DNA from: Aquimarina sp. Aq107
Lineage (GTDB): Bacteria > Bacteroidota > Bacteroidia > Flavobacteriales > Flavobacteriaceae
Direction: 5' to 3'
Assembly (NCBI RefSeq): GCF_943733665.1
Contig: NZ_OX030782.1
Span: 4,698,501 to 4,762,500, forward strand
DNA: 64,000 nucleotides
The translations under genes and the position numbers were made by a program. The notes beneath the pieces were generated by a model. That model worked only from the letters and a program-made list of their open reading frames with translations. It was not told the DNA's origin and did not search any database. Positions 43,984-52,770 of the stretch are shown here, piece by piece (the stretch's first letter is position 1; each line of letters opens with the position of its first letter).

Positions 43984-45090
43984 TTATCGCAGAGAATTCA
44001 AATATTCAGAGGGGGTCATACCGGTTTCTTTCTTAAAAACTCTGTAAAAAGAAGTTTTAGAATTAAAGCCAGCTTCTTCACTTAAACCTAAAATAGAATA
44101 TTTTTCACTATCGTTGGCGATTAGTTTTTGCTTAAATGCTTCCACTCGGTAACTGTTTATAAGGTCTGTGAAATTTGTGTGAAGTGTATCATTTATAATT
44201 CTTGACAGGTTATTGGATGGCCAACCAAGATGTGTGGCTAATTTGGATATTGTGAGTTCAGAGTCCCTGTAAAGTTCATTTTTAGTTATTGCATACAATA
44301 ACTCTTCTTTCTTTTCACTCAAATTATTTTCAGACAAGTGAATTCTTATGACACGATTGGAATAGTTTCTAATAACCTTTAGGTATTTTAATAAATACAA
44401 ATACCCTAAAGAATAAATGAAAAATCCTAAAATAACCCCAAGTGGTTTATAGAAATAAAAAGAATTCTCATCTACCTTTTTTATAAAAACTAATGCAATA
44501 GGAATAGCAAATAATAGAAAACCGACAAGTATACACCAAGATATAATTAGATATCTAAGCCAGGTTCTCACTTCTTTAAACTCTATTAACACGTTCTTGA
44601 CACCAACTGATTCGCGATAAATTAAGTACGTATAGACCCCTAATTGAACTATCCCCAATAACCCCATGATCAGGGCAATTTTTTGAATTAAAATAATATT
44701 TGCGTAAGCCCAATCGAGATTTAATCTAATATATGTAAACAGCAGAATAAATAAAAGACCATCCAAAAGTAAAGAAGGTAAAAAATGAAGAAAATCTTTC
44801 CATCTAAAAAATTTTGAAGGATTTTTAATATATATGACATGGAAATACGCTAAAGGGCCATAAGCTAGGCTAAACTCCATTGGGATAGGAAATTTTGAAT
44901 TGAAAGCTTGAATAGATTCCCCTAGTATTAAATGTAGAATAGAAAGTGAAAATAAAAAGACAAGTACACCAAAAAACAGATTTGGCATACTTTTATTAAA
45001 ACGAAAAACGATAACCAAAGACAATATAAACCCTTGAAAAACTGCAATTAAAAAATAAAAATTTGTTGAATCTAAAGCGGTATCAATCAT
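43984..45090 (-). CDS. Membrane-anchored AraC-family transcriptional regulator
   Basis: The 368-residue protein has an N-terminal region of about seven hydrophobic helices (about 1-235, e.g. FLIAVFQGFILSLVIVFRF, GVILGFFIYSLGYLYLLKYL). A C-terminal AraC/XylS double helix-turn-helix follows (about 265-368, LTISKLATHLGWPSNNLSRI and GLSEEAGFNSKTSFYRVFKK followed by MTPSEYLNS). It should sense a signal at the membrane and act on nearby promoters; targets are unknown. It is 160 bases upstream of the frameshifted CPBP protease on the same strand. Confidence 0.87.
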   Translation of the reverse strand: MIDTALDSTNFYFLIAVFQGFILSLVIVFRFNKSMPNLFFGVLVFLFSLSILHLILGESIQAFNSKFPIPMEFSLAYGPLAYFHVIYIKNPSKFFRWKDFLHFLPSLLLDGLLFILLFTYIRLNLDWAYANIILIQKIALIMGLLGIVQLGVYTYLIYRESVGVKNVLIEFKEVRTWLRYLIISWCILVGFLLFAIPIALVFIKKVDENSFYFYKPLGVILGFFIYSLGYLYLLKYLKVIRNYSNRVIRIHLSENNLSEKKEELLYAITKNELYRDSELTISKLATHLGWPSNNLSRIINDTLHTNFTDLINSYRVEAFKQKLIANDSEKYSILGLSEEAGFNSKTSFYRVFKKETGMTPSEYLNSLR

Positions 45091-45247
45091 TAATTTTTTA
45101 TGATTTTATTTTAAATAGTTCAATATAAAAAAATTGAATGTTTTGAGTATTGTTAAAGATCTACAAGCAACAACAGGAAAATACAGAAAAATGAATAACC
45201 CTTGCTCGTTAGTGGAATAATAAAAATAATAACCTCTTCAAAAGTGG

Positions 45248-45269
45248 ATTCCAGCCTATATTGGAATGA
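45248..45269. repeat. Small interspersed hairpin repeat (ATTCCAG...TTGGAAT type)
   Basis: The sequence ATTCCAG-CCTATA-TTGGAAT (45249-45268) with flanking GTGG and GAC looks like a decayed copy of the widespread GGATTCCxGCC...GGAATGAC intergenic hairpin. It begins 11 bases after the GT9 stop codon. Its T run is on the 5' side in the GT9 direction, so it is not a normal terminator for that gene. Confidence 0.4.
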
Positions 45270-45279
45270 CAAAAAAGAG

Positions 45280-46356
45280 TTACAGTTTGTTTATAGTTTC
45301 AATCACTGTTTCTGGTTCGATAGTATGCATTACCTTCTCATATCCTTCGGGAACTTTGTTTCCATAAATTGATGTAGGGATCTGATCATACTTTGCTAAA
45401 TTAGGAAGAATAGCATTTTCCATAGGTTGTCCAAAAGGCATAAATCCTGCAAATGGATGAGTAACACCCCAAAGTGTTATGGTAGGAATCCCATACATGG
45501 CCGCTAAATGTGCATTACCACTATCCATGGATAACATTACGTCTAAATTTCCAATTAGTTTTAACTCATCTTCAAAAGACAACTTACCTGCAATATTGAT
45601 CACGTTTTTATATTTGCTTTCAATATTATTAAGCAAGTCAATCTCTTTTTTACCGCCACCAAAAAGGAATATTTCATAGATATCACCTTGATCGAGTTGT
45701 TCAATTACCTCAATCATAAACTCTAAAGGATATACCTTGCTCTTATATTGAGCAAAGGGAGCAATTCCTAGCCACTTTTTAGTAGACTTCTTTGTGAACT
45801 TTAGAATTTCTGGGGTTAATGCCATTTTTTCTGGAAAAGAATGCTCTCGTAAATCAATAGGATATCCTAATTTACCTAAAACATCTGCATACCGCTGATG
45901 CGTTGCTTTTAATTGCTTAAATTCTTTATTCTTTGATCGGGTTAACGCCTTTTTTTCTGCTCTTCCTTTATCTACTTGTACTACTTTTATACCATGAAGA
46001 GAGAAAAAATTCTTAAGTACATTAGATCGTAGTACATTATGCATATCTGCCACAGCTGTTATTCCCAAGCCTCTTAATTCCTTTGATAGCTTTGACAATC
46101 CAAAAATACCTTTATGCTTCCCATTAACATCGGCGTGATACACTTCTAAGTTATCAATTCCGGTAAAAATTGGTTCAAAAAATTTTCTCGTTAGCACAGT
46201 TATTTTTACAGTCGGGTATATTGCTCTAAATGTTCGTAATACAGGCACAGTCATAGCCACATCACCCATTGCAGAAAGCCTAATAACCAGAACATGAGCA
46301 TCAAAGCCCTCTGAAAGGGCTTTGCTTTTGTTTGATATATTTTTTACTTTATTCAA
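45280..46356 (-). CDS. Glycosyltransferase family 9 (heptosyltransferase-like)
   Basis: The 358-residue protein matches GT9/ADP-heptose:LPS heptosyltransferases: VLVIRLSAMGDVAMTVPVLR at the N terminus, WLGIAPFAQYKSKVYPLEF at the start of the second Rossmann domain, and DVMLSMDSGNAHLAAMYGIPTITLWG in the nucleotide-sugar site. It probably adds a core LPS sugar. The start is TTG at 46356. An ATG at 46364 is out of frame only because of a T7 tract, so the true N terminus is uncertain by a few residues. It lies 10 bases after DUF4254. Confidence 0.88.
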   Translation of the reverse strand: MNKVKNISNKSKALSEGFDAHVLVIRLSAMGDVAMTVPVLRTFRAIYPTVKITVLTRKFFEPIFTGIDNLEVYHADVNGKHKGIFGLSKLSKELRGLGITAVADMHNVLRSNVLKNFFSLHGIKVVQVDKGRAEKKALTRSKNKEFKQLKATHQRYADVLGKLGYPIDLREHSFPEKMALTPEILKFTKKSTKKWLGIAPFAQYKSKVYPLEFMIEVIEQLDQGDIYEIFLFGGGKKEIDLLNNIESKYKNVINIAGKLSFEDELKLIGNLDVMLSMDSGNAHLAAMYGIPTITLWGVTHPFAGFMPFGQPMENAILPNLAKYDQIPTSIYGNKVPEGYEKVMHTIEPETVIETINKL

Positions 46357-46366
46357 AAAAACATTA

Positions 46367-46975
46367 CTATTTTTCTCCTCGTAAAACTGGATTTAACTCA
46401 TCATCATTATACATTTTCATCTGTTTGTAAACCTTCATGTACTTATCACCTTTCTCAATATCCGTAAGCAAGGTATCTATTGCTGTAGAAAGATCTACTT
46501 GCTGTTCTAGTAATACATTATACTTTTTTTGACAAGCAGCCTTATGAGTATCCGATGCACCTTCTCTAACAGTCTCTTCATGCATATGATATACTTTAAG
46601 CGCTAATATCGATAATCTATCTACTCCCCAAGCCGGACTTTCTGTATTTATCGTAGCATCTTGTTTAGGAATAACATCTTTATATGTCTCTAAAAAATAG
46701 CTATCGATATACTCAACCATATCTGTACGGTCCTGGTTAGATGCATCAATCTGTCTTTTTAGTTTTAAAGCTGCAACCGGATCAATTTCTGGATCACGAA
46801 TAATATCTTCATAATGCCACTGTACCGTATCGATCCAACATTTTCTATATAATAAATGTTCTATTTGTTGTGATTTACTATCATATGGATTTGAAAATTC
46901 CTGATCTACACGATCAATCACATGATACATGTCTATAACTTCTTTAAAAATTTTGTTTGCTTTATCTGTAAACAT
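46367..46975 (-). CDS. DUF4254 family protein
   Basis: The 202-residue helical protein matches DUF4254: YHVIDRVDQEFSNPYD, IEHLLYRKCWIDTVQWHYED, LKRQIDASNQDRTDMVEYID, WGVDRLSILALKVYHMHEET. The family recurs beside GT9 glycosyltransferase genes in Bacteroidetes; no function is known. It starts 5 bases after the methylase stop and ends 10 bases before the GT9 start, so all three are probably co-transcribed. Confidence 0.85.
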   Translation of the reverse strand: MFTDKANKIFKEVIDMYHVIDRVDQEFSNPYDSKSQQIEHLLYRKCWIDTVQWHYEDIIRDPEIDPVAALKLKRQIDASNQDRTDMVEYIDSYFLETYKDVIPKQDATINTESPAWGVDRLSILALKVYHMHEETVREGASDTHKAACQKKYNVLLEQQVDLSTAIDTLLTDIEKGDKYMKVYKQMKMYNDDELNPVLRGEK

Positions 46976-46980
46976 TATAC

Positions 46981-47976
46981 TTATTTTTCTAAGATGTGTA
47001 AATATTCTTTTGTTTCTGTGGCTTTGTGGTTTCTGTTTTCCGTTTTATCCGCTTTAAACCTCTTATATTTTGTAGTTACTAAATCGTATCTACCATAACG
47101 TTCCATAATTTGTCTTATTTCTTCTTCAGACATTAAACCTTCATTGTTATAGCTAAGAAAAATATAAGTAAACTGCGAATTCTTGATTAAATCTTCAAAA
47201 ACCTTTACTACTAAACCTTTTTTACAATAATTAGATCTTTGATAAGGTCTTAAACCAGTCTTTCCAACTGGGACAAAGGTATCATATTTTGCAATAGTAT
47301 TTAGTATATGATAATTGGCTCCATATTGTCTAGCATTATACGGTGGATCAAGATATAAAATGTCTCCTTCTATTTGCTTTATCAATATATTACTATCCTC
47401 ATTATAAACCAGATGCTTGTTTTCTGTGAAGTCAAAATTTGCTGGAACGAGCTCTAAATTTTTCTGAGCAGTTTTTTTTAGGCCCTTTAGATATGATGCA
47501 TATACAGAGGCCGTGTTAGCAACTTTATCGGCTCCTTCTAAAAGTGATACTAGTAAAAAATAATAGGTATTTTCATTAATCTCTTTACTATCCTTCCATT
47601 TTTCAATTTGTATTCTTGCCGCATCAATTTTAAGTCCATTATCATCACTAAAATACTGACGTCCAGACAAACTTCCGTTACAATAATTATTGTAGACAAA
47701 ACCTTTTTTTCCTTGCAAGCGGTTTAATTCTGCAATGTAATCCAAAGAATTAATCTCTTCGCTATTTCCAATATAATTCCGGTTTAGCGCATAACTATAA
47801 TACTCCAGGTCATTTGCAATCACCTGTTTTACAATAGTTTTAAAACTTCTTCCAACTACACCTGTTCCTGCAAAAAGATCACAAAAAACTTTATCTTCTA
47901 AATCAGCGCCTACTGTTTCAAAAACAGAAGTTCTAATAAAATTAGAGAGTTTGTATTTTGAACCGATATAATTCAT
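46981..47976 (-). CDS. D12-class DNA adenine N6-methyltransferase
   Basis: The 331-residue protein has the alpha-type adenine methylase order: AdoMet motif I FCDLFAGTGVVGRSF near residue 31, a target-recognition region in the middle, and catalytic motif IV LYLDPPYNARQYGANYHILN near residue 210. It starts MNYIGSKYKL, typical of D12 enzymes. The product methylates adenine in DNA; the site cannot be predicted. It is tightly packed between an unknown gene (23 bases upstream) and DUF4254 (5 bases downstream), so it may be an orphan epigenetic methylase or half of a restriction-modification pair. Confidence 0.88.
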   Translation of the reverse strand: MNYIGSKYKLSNFIRTSVFETVGADLEDKVFCDLFAGTGVVGRSFKTIVKQVIANDLEYYSYALNRNYIGNSEEINSLDYIAELNRLQGKKGFVYNNYCNGSLSGRQYFSDDNGLKIDAARIQIEKWKDSKEINENTYYFLLVSLLEGADKVANTASVYASYLKGLKKTAQKNLELVPANFDFTENKHLVYNEDSNILIKQIEGDILYLDPPYNARQYGANYHILNTIAKYDTFVPVGKTGLRPYQRSNYCKKGLVVKVFEDLIKNSQFTYIFLSYNNEGLMSEEEIRQIMERYGRYDLVTTKYKRFKADKTENRNHKATETKEYLHILEK

Positions 47977-47999
47977 CGTTTAATAAATCAATTTGCTTC

Positions 48000-48617
48000 T
48001 CACTTAACAGCCCAAATCAAACCAATTTTACTGATTTGATAAGGTTGTATCTGTAGTCTAAATAATCTCGAACCATCAAATGTAGCAACATATGCCGAGA
48101 TTATATCTCTAAGCCAAGAGATTTGTGCTTTTAATTTCCAGTGTTCACCATCATCCGCATATAAAACTATATAAATGAGATTTTTTAAATTATTTTTTGG
48201 TTGTGGACTTGAACTATTAGCTAACCAATAAATTAATTCTTTAGAATTTTCTCTTGTATACTGTAACGATTTTCCAAAACCCTCAGGAAAGACAATCATT
48301 TTAAAATCAAATAATTTATTTCTGTCATTATCGGTGGAAAATATATTTTTTAAGTTAGATAAAATTAGCTCTATTGCTATATCACTCCAGTAGTCATACC
48401 AACGATTTATAGTATAATTAAAAAATTCCTCCTTGTTCATTTTATACTTAATTGCCGACGTCGAAATTTTAGAAATTACATTTTCCCATTTTATTGTACC
48501 ATAAATAAAATTACCATAATCATCCCAAAGATGATTTTGCTTTTTATCCCATTCACTGCTAAAAGATAGTCTATGCTCCAATTCTGATTCTATAATATCT
48601 AGATAAGGATCTTTCAA
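48000..48617 (-). CDS. Unknown protein next to DNA methylase (possible nuclease)
   Basis: The coding frame has no ATG before residue MNKEEFF, yet the upstream part reads like protein (DPYLDIIESELEHRL, SSEWDKKQNHLWDDYGNF). A TTG at 48617 overlaps the TGA stop of DUF6427 (TTGA), which would couple translation and give 205 residues. A further in-frame TTG at 48656 exists but would overlap by 43 bases. I recognise no family by name. A DFK triplet followed by hydrophobic residues (LFDFKMIVFPEG), preceded by acidic residues, is compatible with a PD-(D/E)xK nuclease core. The C-terminal half has GEHWKLKAQISWLRDI. The position 23 bases before a methylase gene makes a restriction role possible but unproven. 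Confidence 0.55.
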   Translation of the reverse strand: MKDPYLDIIESELEHRLSFSSEWDKKQNHLWDDYGNFIYGTIKWENVISKISTSAIKYKMNKEEFFNYTINRWYDYWSDIAIELILSNLKNIFSTDNDRNKLFDFKMIVFPEGFGKSLQYTRENSKELIYWLANSSSPQPKNNLKNLIYIVLYADDGEHWKLKAQISWLRDIISAYVATFDGSRLFRLQIQPYQISKIGLIWAVK

Positions 48618-49534
48618 AATAACAGTGTCATAAATGGTAGTAATATAAACACCCAAAGATTAATTTCTCTTACAAATTTTCCATGATCAATCTCTAGGTA
48701 AGTTGTTCCAATAATCGCTAAGGGAGCCGCTATAAAAATCATTTCAGAAGTATTTTTATTAAGAGCAATCATTACAACAATCGATGAAATCAATAATTGC
48801 GTAATAATAAGCTTTAAAATAGGTTTTGATTTTGTTGGTTTTCTACTATACTTTATCAAATACACTGTTAGAAAAAATAGTATGCAAATTATTAGCACTC
48901 CTATTGAAAAGAATCCTCGATTACTAAAATATCCTTCGAAAGAAAACGATATTGGAGCTACATAATCAGTTATAGCAAAGAATGAATCATAAAATAACAA
49001 GGTAAAACAATTGGATAATAAATAGACAGTTAGCAACCCTATAAACGGAATTATCCAGTTTCTATAATTTTTAGGTTCGAAATATAATACTCCCAAAAAA
49101 ACTATTACAATAAAGGTTATACTCCAGAAATAGGTTAAAGAAGCTAAACCAATATATAAAGAAGCATTCAAAATATTAGATTTAACATACTTTCCATTTC
49201 TTAAACTTAGTATACTTCTCATACCTAAAATTATAAATAGATTTGATAACAGAACATTGGGATTAATTAATGATGCTGGCAAGATCCCCGTTAGGAAAGC
49301 AAATAGTAATATTGTGTTTGTACTTTTATATGTTAGGTCATTTTTTTGTGTAACATGATTTAATATGAGCATCGTGAGAATATATGCAACACAACCAACA
49401 AAAAAGATCAAAATTTTAAAATAATCTAAGTCGATACCATTTTGGTAATGTGCTATTATATACATTACAAACATGTATAATGCAACAATTATAAAATTAA
49501 TTGGTTTTGATTTATTAAAAAAGCTTGATAACAC
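48614..49534 (-). CDS. DUF6427 family membrane protein
   Basis: The 306-residue protein has about nine hydrophobic helices and the family opening MLSSFFNKSKPINFIIVALY, typical of DUF6427 in Flavobacteriia. The start is GTG at 49534. The function is unknown. It lies back to back with the DUF6341 gene; the DUF6341 promoter overlaps its first codons. Confidence 0.8.
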   Translation of the reverse strand: MLSSFFNKSKPINFIIVALYMFVMYIIAHYQNGIDLDYFKILIFFVGCVAYILTMLILNHVTQKNDLTYKSTNTILLFAFLTGILPASLINPNVLLSNLFIILGMRSILSLRNGKYVKSNILNASLYIGLASLTYFWSITFIVIVFLGVLYFEPKNYRNWIIPFIGLLTVYLLSNCFTLLFYDSFFAITDYVAPISFSFEGYFSNRGFFSIGVLIICILFFLTVYLIKYSRKPTKSKPILKLIITQLLISSIVVMIALNKNTSEMIFIAAPLAIIGTTYLEIDHGKFVREINLWVFILLPFMTLLF

Positions 49535-49554
49535 TACTATTTTTTATATTTTTG
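49525..49554 (+). promoter_or_regulatory. Promoter of the DUF6341 gene
   Basis: TTG (49525-49527) and TATTTTTG (49547-49554) are separated by exactly 19 bases, a perfect Bacteroidetes sigma-A-type promoter (TTG-N19-TAnnTTTG). The predicted leader to the ATG at 49648 is about 85 bases. The -33 element overlaps the start of the divergent DUF6427 gene. Confidence 0.7.
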
Positions 49555-49647
49555 CGCTAAACAATATATTATTGTTTTTAATTATAATATAACTAATTTA
49601 TAAAAAGTTTTTAGTTAGCTTTTTATAATGAAAACGAAGATCATATC

Positions 49648-49881
49648 ATGAAAGATTTTTTTGAAGCGATACAGTCCCTATTTGTAGATCTACTTTTGGC
49701 TCCAATGGATGCTCTAAGAGCTTTAGAATTAGAGAGCTGGAGTGCTGCGAATATCATAAATTGGATGTTTATGCTTATTGGTTTTGTAGCTTTTTTATAT
49801 TGGATGAAGGAATTAAAGAAGTTTAACGACAACGACGAAGAAGATAGAGATCCAAAAGCTCACTCATTTTTAAAACCATAA
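49648..49881 (+). CDS. DUF6341 family small membrane protein
   Basis: The 77-residue protein has an amphipathic N-terminal segment (MKDFFEAIQSLFVDLLLAPM), one transmembrane helix (about 35-53, INWMFMLIGFVAFLYWMKEL) and an acidic cytoplasmic-type tail. It matches DUF6341, usually found beside DUF6427 and purD in Flavobacteriia. No function is known. It has a strong promoter and a shared bidirectional terminator with purD. Confidence 0.82.
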   Translation: MKDFFEAIQSLFVDLLLAPMDALRALELESWSAANIINWMFMLIGFVAFLYWMKELKKFNDNDEEDRDPKAHSFLKP

Positions 49882-49929
49882 TATCGATTATTAAAATAAA
49901 ATATTGAGGAAGTTTATCCTCTACAAATT

Positions 49930-49965
49930 AAAAAAGTCAAGTGTTCAGGAACACTTGACTTTTTT
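49930..49965. terminator. Bidirectional terminator between DUF6341 and purD
   Basis: A 17-bp stem from 49930-49946 pairs with 49949-49965 (core AAAAAGTCAAGTGTTC with its inverse). A-rich and T-rich ends flank it on both strands, so it can serve both convergent genes. Confidence 0.85.
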
Positions 49966-49993
49966 AATACTACTAGATTTGAATAGAAAAACT

Positions 49994-51265
49994 CTATAGA
50001 TCAAATCCTAAATCCTTTCTATAATACATTTTATCAAAATGTAATTTCTCGATATTTTTATATGATAACTTAAGCGCTTCTCTAAAATCATCATGGAGCG
50101 AAGTTACAGCAATAACCCTTCCACCATTAGTAACCACTTTATCAGCTTCTATTTTAGTTCCGGCATGAAAGACAATAGAATCAGCTATTTTATCAACACC
50201 CGTGATTTCCTTTCCTTTCTCATAAGATTCTGGATATCCTCCTGATACTGTCATTACAGTTGCCGCACTTCTAGAGTCAATATCGATATCTATTTGATCC
50301 AAAGTTTGATTTGATACATGATTAAATAACGATACTAAATCCGTTTTTATTCTAGGAAGTACAGCTTCTGTTTCTGGGTCTCCCATTCTTACATTGTATT
50401 CTATTACTTTAGGATCATCACCTACCTTTATTAATCCAATAAAAACAAAACCCTTATAATCTATTTCTTCCGTTACTAAACCTTCTACTGTTGGTTTAAT
50501 AATTTGAGTTTCTATTTTATTCATAAAAACATCATCTGCAAAAGGAACTGGAGAAATTGCTCCCATCCCTCCTGTATTAAGTCCAGTATCCCCTTCTCCA
50601 ATACGTTTGTAATCTTTTGCCGTTGGCAACGTAACATAATTCTTACCATCTGTCAGCACAAAAACACTTAGTTCGATTCCATCTAAGAATTCTTCAATCA
50701 CTACTTTTTCACTTGCAGCACCAAACTTTTTGTTAGCAAGCATATTTTCAAGTTCTGTTTTAGCTTCATCTATATCTTGAAGAATAAGAACTCCTTTACC
50801 AGCAGCAAGACCATCCGCTTTTAAAACATATGGCGGATTTAATGTTTCTAAAAACTCTTTTCCTTCTTTAACCGTTTTAGCTGTAAAACTTTGATATGCC
50901 GCAGTTGGTATATTATGTCTAAACAAAAATTCCTTAGCATACTCTTTACTACCCTCTAACCTGGCTCCTTCTTTTGATGGTCCAATAATGGCAACATCCT
51001 TTAGTTCATCATCCTGTGAAAAGAAATCTGTTATTCCCTGTACCAGAGGATCTTCTGGTCCTACCACAACCATTTCTATTTTTTCTTTTAAAACAAGAGC
51101 TTTGATCGCCTCAAAATCTGTAACTGATATTGCCACATTTGTTGCAATACTAGCTGTACCTGCATTTCCTGGTGCAACAAATAATTTTTTACATAAACTA
51201 CTCTGAGCAATTTTATAAGTAAATGTATGTTCTCTTCCTCCAGATCCTAATATTAAAATATTCAT
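49994..51265 (-). CDS. purD: Phosphoribosylamine-glycine ligase
   Basis: The 423-residue ATP-grasp enzyme joins phosphoribosylamine to glycine in the second step of purine synthesis. It shows MNILILGSGGREHTFTYKIA, FVAPGNAGT, VVGPEDPLVQGI, the ATP-grasp lysine region PPYVLKADGLAAGKGV, VVIEEFLDGIELSVFV, NTGGMGAISPVP and RMGDPETEAVLPRI. The ATG at 51265 is preferred over a TTG two codons upstream. It is convergent with DUF6341 and stands alone from other pur genes here. Confidence 0.97.
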   Translation of the reverse strand: MNILILGSGGREHTFTYKIAQSSLCKKLFVAPGNAGTASIATNVAISVTDFEAIKALVLKEKIEMVVVGPEDPLVQGITDFFSQDDELKDVAIIGPSKEGARLEGSKEYAKEFLFRHNIPTAAYQSFTAKTVKEGKEFLETLNPPYVLKADGLAAGKGVLILQDIDEAKTELENMLANKKFGAASEKVVIEEFLDGIELSVFVLTDGKNYVTLPTAKDYKRIGEGDTGLNTGGMGAISPVPFADDVFMNKIETQIIKPTVEGLVTEEIDYKGFVFIGLIKVGDDPKVIEYNVRMGDPETEAVLPRIKTDLVSLFNHVSNQTLDQIDIDIDSRSAATVMTVSGGYPESYEKGKEITGVDKIADSIVFHAGTKIEADKVVTNGGRVIAVTSLHDDFREALKLSYKNIEKLHFDKMYYRKDLGFDL

Positions 51266-51367
51266 TCTCAAATGATTATATGATAGCTAAGTTTTACGCG
51301 TTCAAAAATAGTTCATTAGCTGTTTTCTTGCTAATAATTTTGTAGTCTATTTTACATTTTTAAACTA

Positions 51368-52669
51368 TTATATCGGAGTATTTCGTATGATTCTGCTGCT
51401 TAAAATGCTTCTTTTCTTAAGTAATAGAGGAATTATAATAGAGAAAAATACAATTCCATTAAATCGTACCAACATGGATTCGAATACAAGCGAAACAAAT
51501 AATATTAAAAACACTGAAAACTCGTTTCGACTTCTTTTCATCCGCATTCCCAAAACTACAAAAATGAATATTAATACTCCTAATCCAACTACTCCCGTCT
51601 GAAGTAATGTCTGAAGAAACTGATTATGAGCATTATATTTGTTTTCAAAATTATACTTATACCCTAATTCTTTATATTTTTTAATCAATACATCATTTGC
51701 ATCACCGATTCCATAACCTAAAAATGGTGCTTCTTTAATTAGTTCAGCACTAGATTTCCAAGATAATAGTCTTGCTTTTTCTGAAGTAGAATTAGCATAT
51801 TCCGTTGTCATTCCAAAGTCTTTAACTTTTGCATAAAAATCAAACACACGAGGATTATTGACAAACACTAAAATTCCTAAAAGGAACATAATAATCATTG
51901 TATGCTTTCTACTTTTATCAGAAATGTTAAAAATTAAAAGTAAAGACATAACCGTAAGGATCATATATGCTGCTATAGAAGCCAATAAGAACAGATATAA
52001 GAATAATATAAGAACGATAGCGGTTCTCAATTTTGTGTCTAAACTATTTTTTAAATAATAACTTAATACTAATAATATGTACAATGAGAGATAACTAGGA
52101 TTAATCAGCTTAGAGAACTCATCACCTATAAAATAGTTCCATCCATTTATAATTGCATCTAAAAAAGTATTGAGATCTGCCATAGAAATTTCTAAAGAAA
52201 ACCCACCTTTTATTATTGACATTGCATTGAAAATTGCAATTGAAAAATTTATGAAAAATGAGATAATCAATCCTAAAAGCAAAAAATCAAATAGCTTTCT
52301 TACAGAAGACGCATCCTCTTTTACAAAAAGAAAAATTACAGGAAACAAAAGCAATGATAAAGATCGTTGTAGTAAGTTTAATCCACCAAAAATATTATCT
52401 GTGTATATTAAACTAGATAGCATAATAATAAAATACAAAGGGAATAACAATAGGATTTTATTCTCTAAAACAAATTTCTTCCTTGATTGAAAAATATTCA
52501 CTAATCCGAGACCTATAGAAACAATAAAAAATGGTGTAGGGAGATTAATTCCTAACGGTAGTAAAAGAAATGCTATATATAAACTATTCCAAAAAATAGT
52601 AAGCACCAAACTATCATCATGTTTGTAAAACATCTCAGTTAAACTATTTATTTTTTTATCTAATCTCAC
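51368..52669 (-). CDS. O-antigen ligase/polymerase (Wzy-like) membrane protein
   Basis: The 433-residue protein has about eleven hydrophobic helices and the family loop near the C-terminal half, LLSWKSSAELIKEAPFLGYG followed by NAHNQFLQTLLQTGVVGLG, matching the Wzy_C/O-antigen ligase domain. It either polymerises repeat units or attaches the polymer to lipid A core; the two cannot be told apart here. The start is GTG at 52669. It is the last gene of the polysaccharide run on the minus strand and resembles the 62452 gene in type. Confidence 0.85.
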   Translation of the reverse strand: MRLDKKINSLTEMFYKHDDSLVLTIFWNSLYIAFLLLPLGINLPTPFFIVSIGLGLVNIFQSRKKFVLENKILLLFPLYFIIMLSSLIYTDNIFGGLNLLQRSLSLLLFPVIFLFVKEDASSVRKLFDFLLLGLIISFFINFSIAIFNAMSIIKGGFSLEISMADLNTFLDAIINGWNYFIGDEFSKLINPSYLSLYILLVLSYYLKNSLDTKLRTAIVLILFLYLFLLASIAAYMILTVMSLLLIFNISDKSRKHTMIIMFLLGILVFVNNPRVFDFYAKVKDFGMTTEYANSTSEKARLLSWKSSAELIKEAPFLGYGIGDANDVLIKKYKELGYKYNFENKYNAHNQFLQTLLQTGVVGLGVLIFIFVVLGMRMKRSRNEFSVFLILFVSLVFESMLVRFNGIVFFSIIIPLLLKKRSILSSRIIRNTPI

Positions 52670-52770
52670 TTTTTTTACGCAGTTTATTGGATAAGTTATA
52701 TAGTATAAGGAGATATTACAAAATATGACTTCATTAATTTTTACTTTCTCTTAATTTAATTACAAAATCA

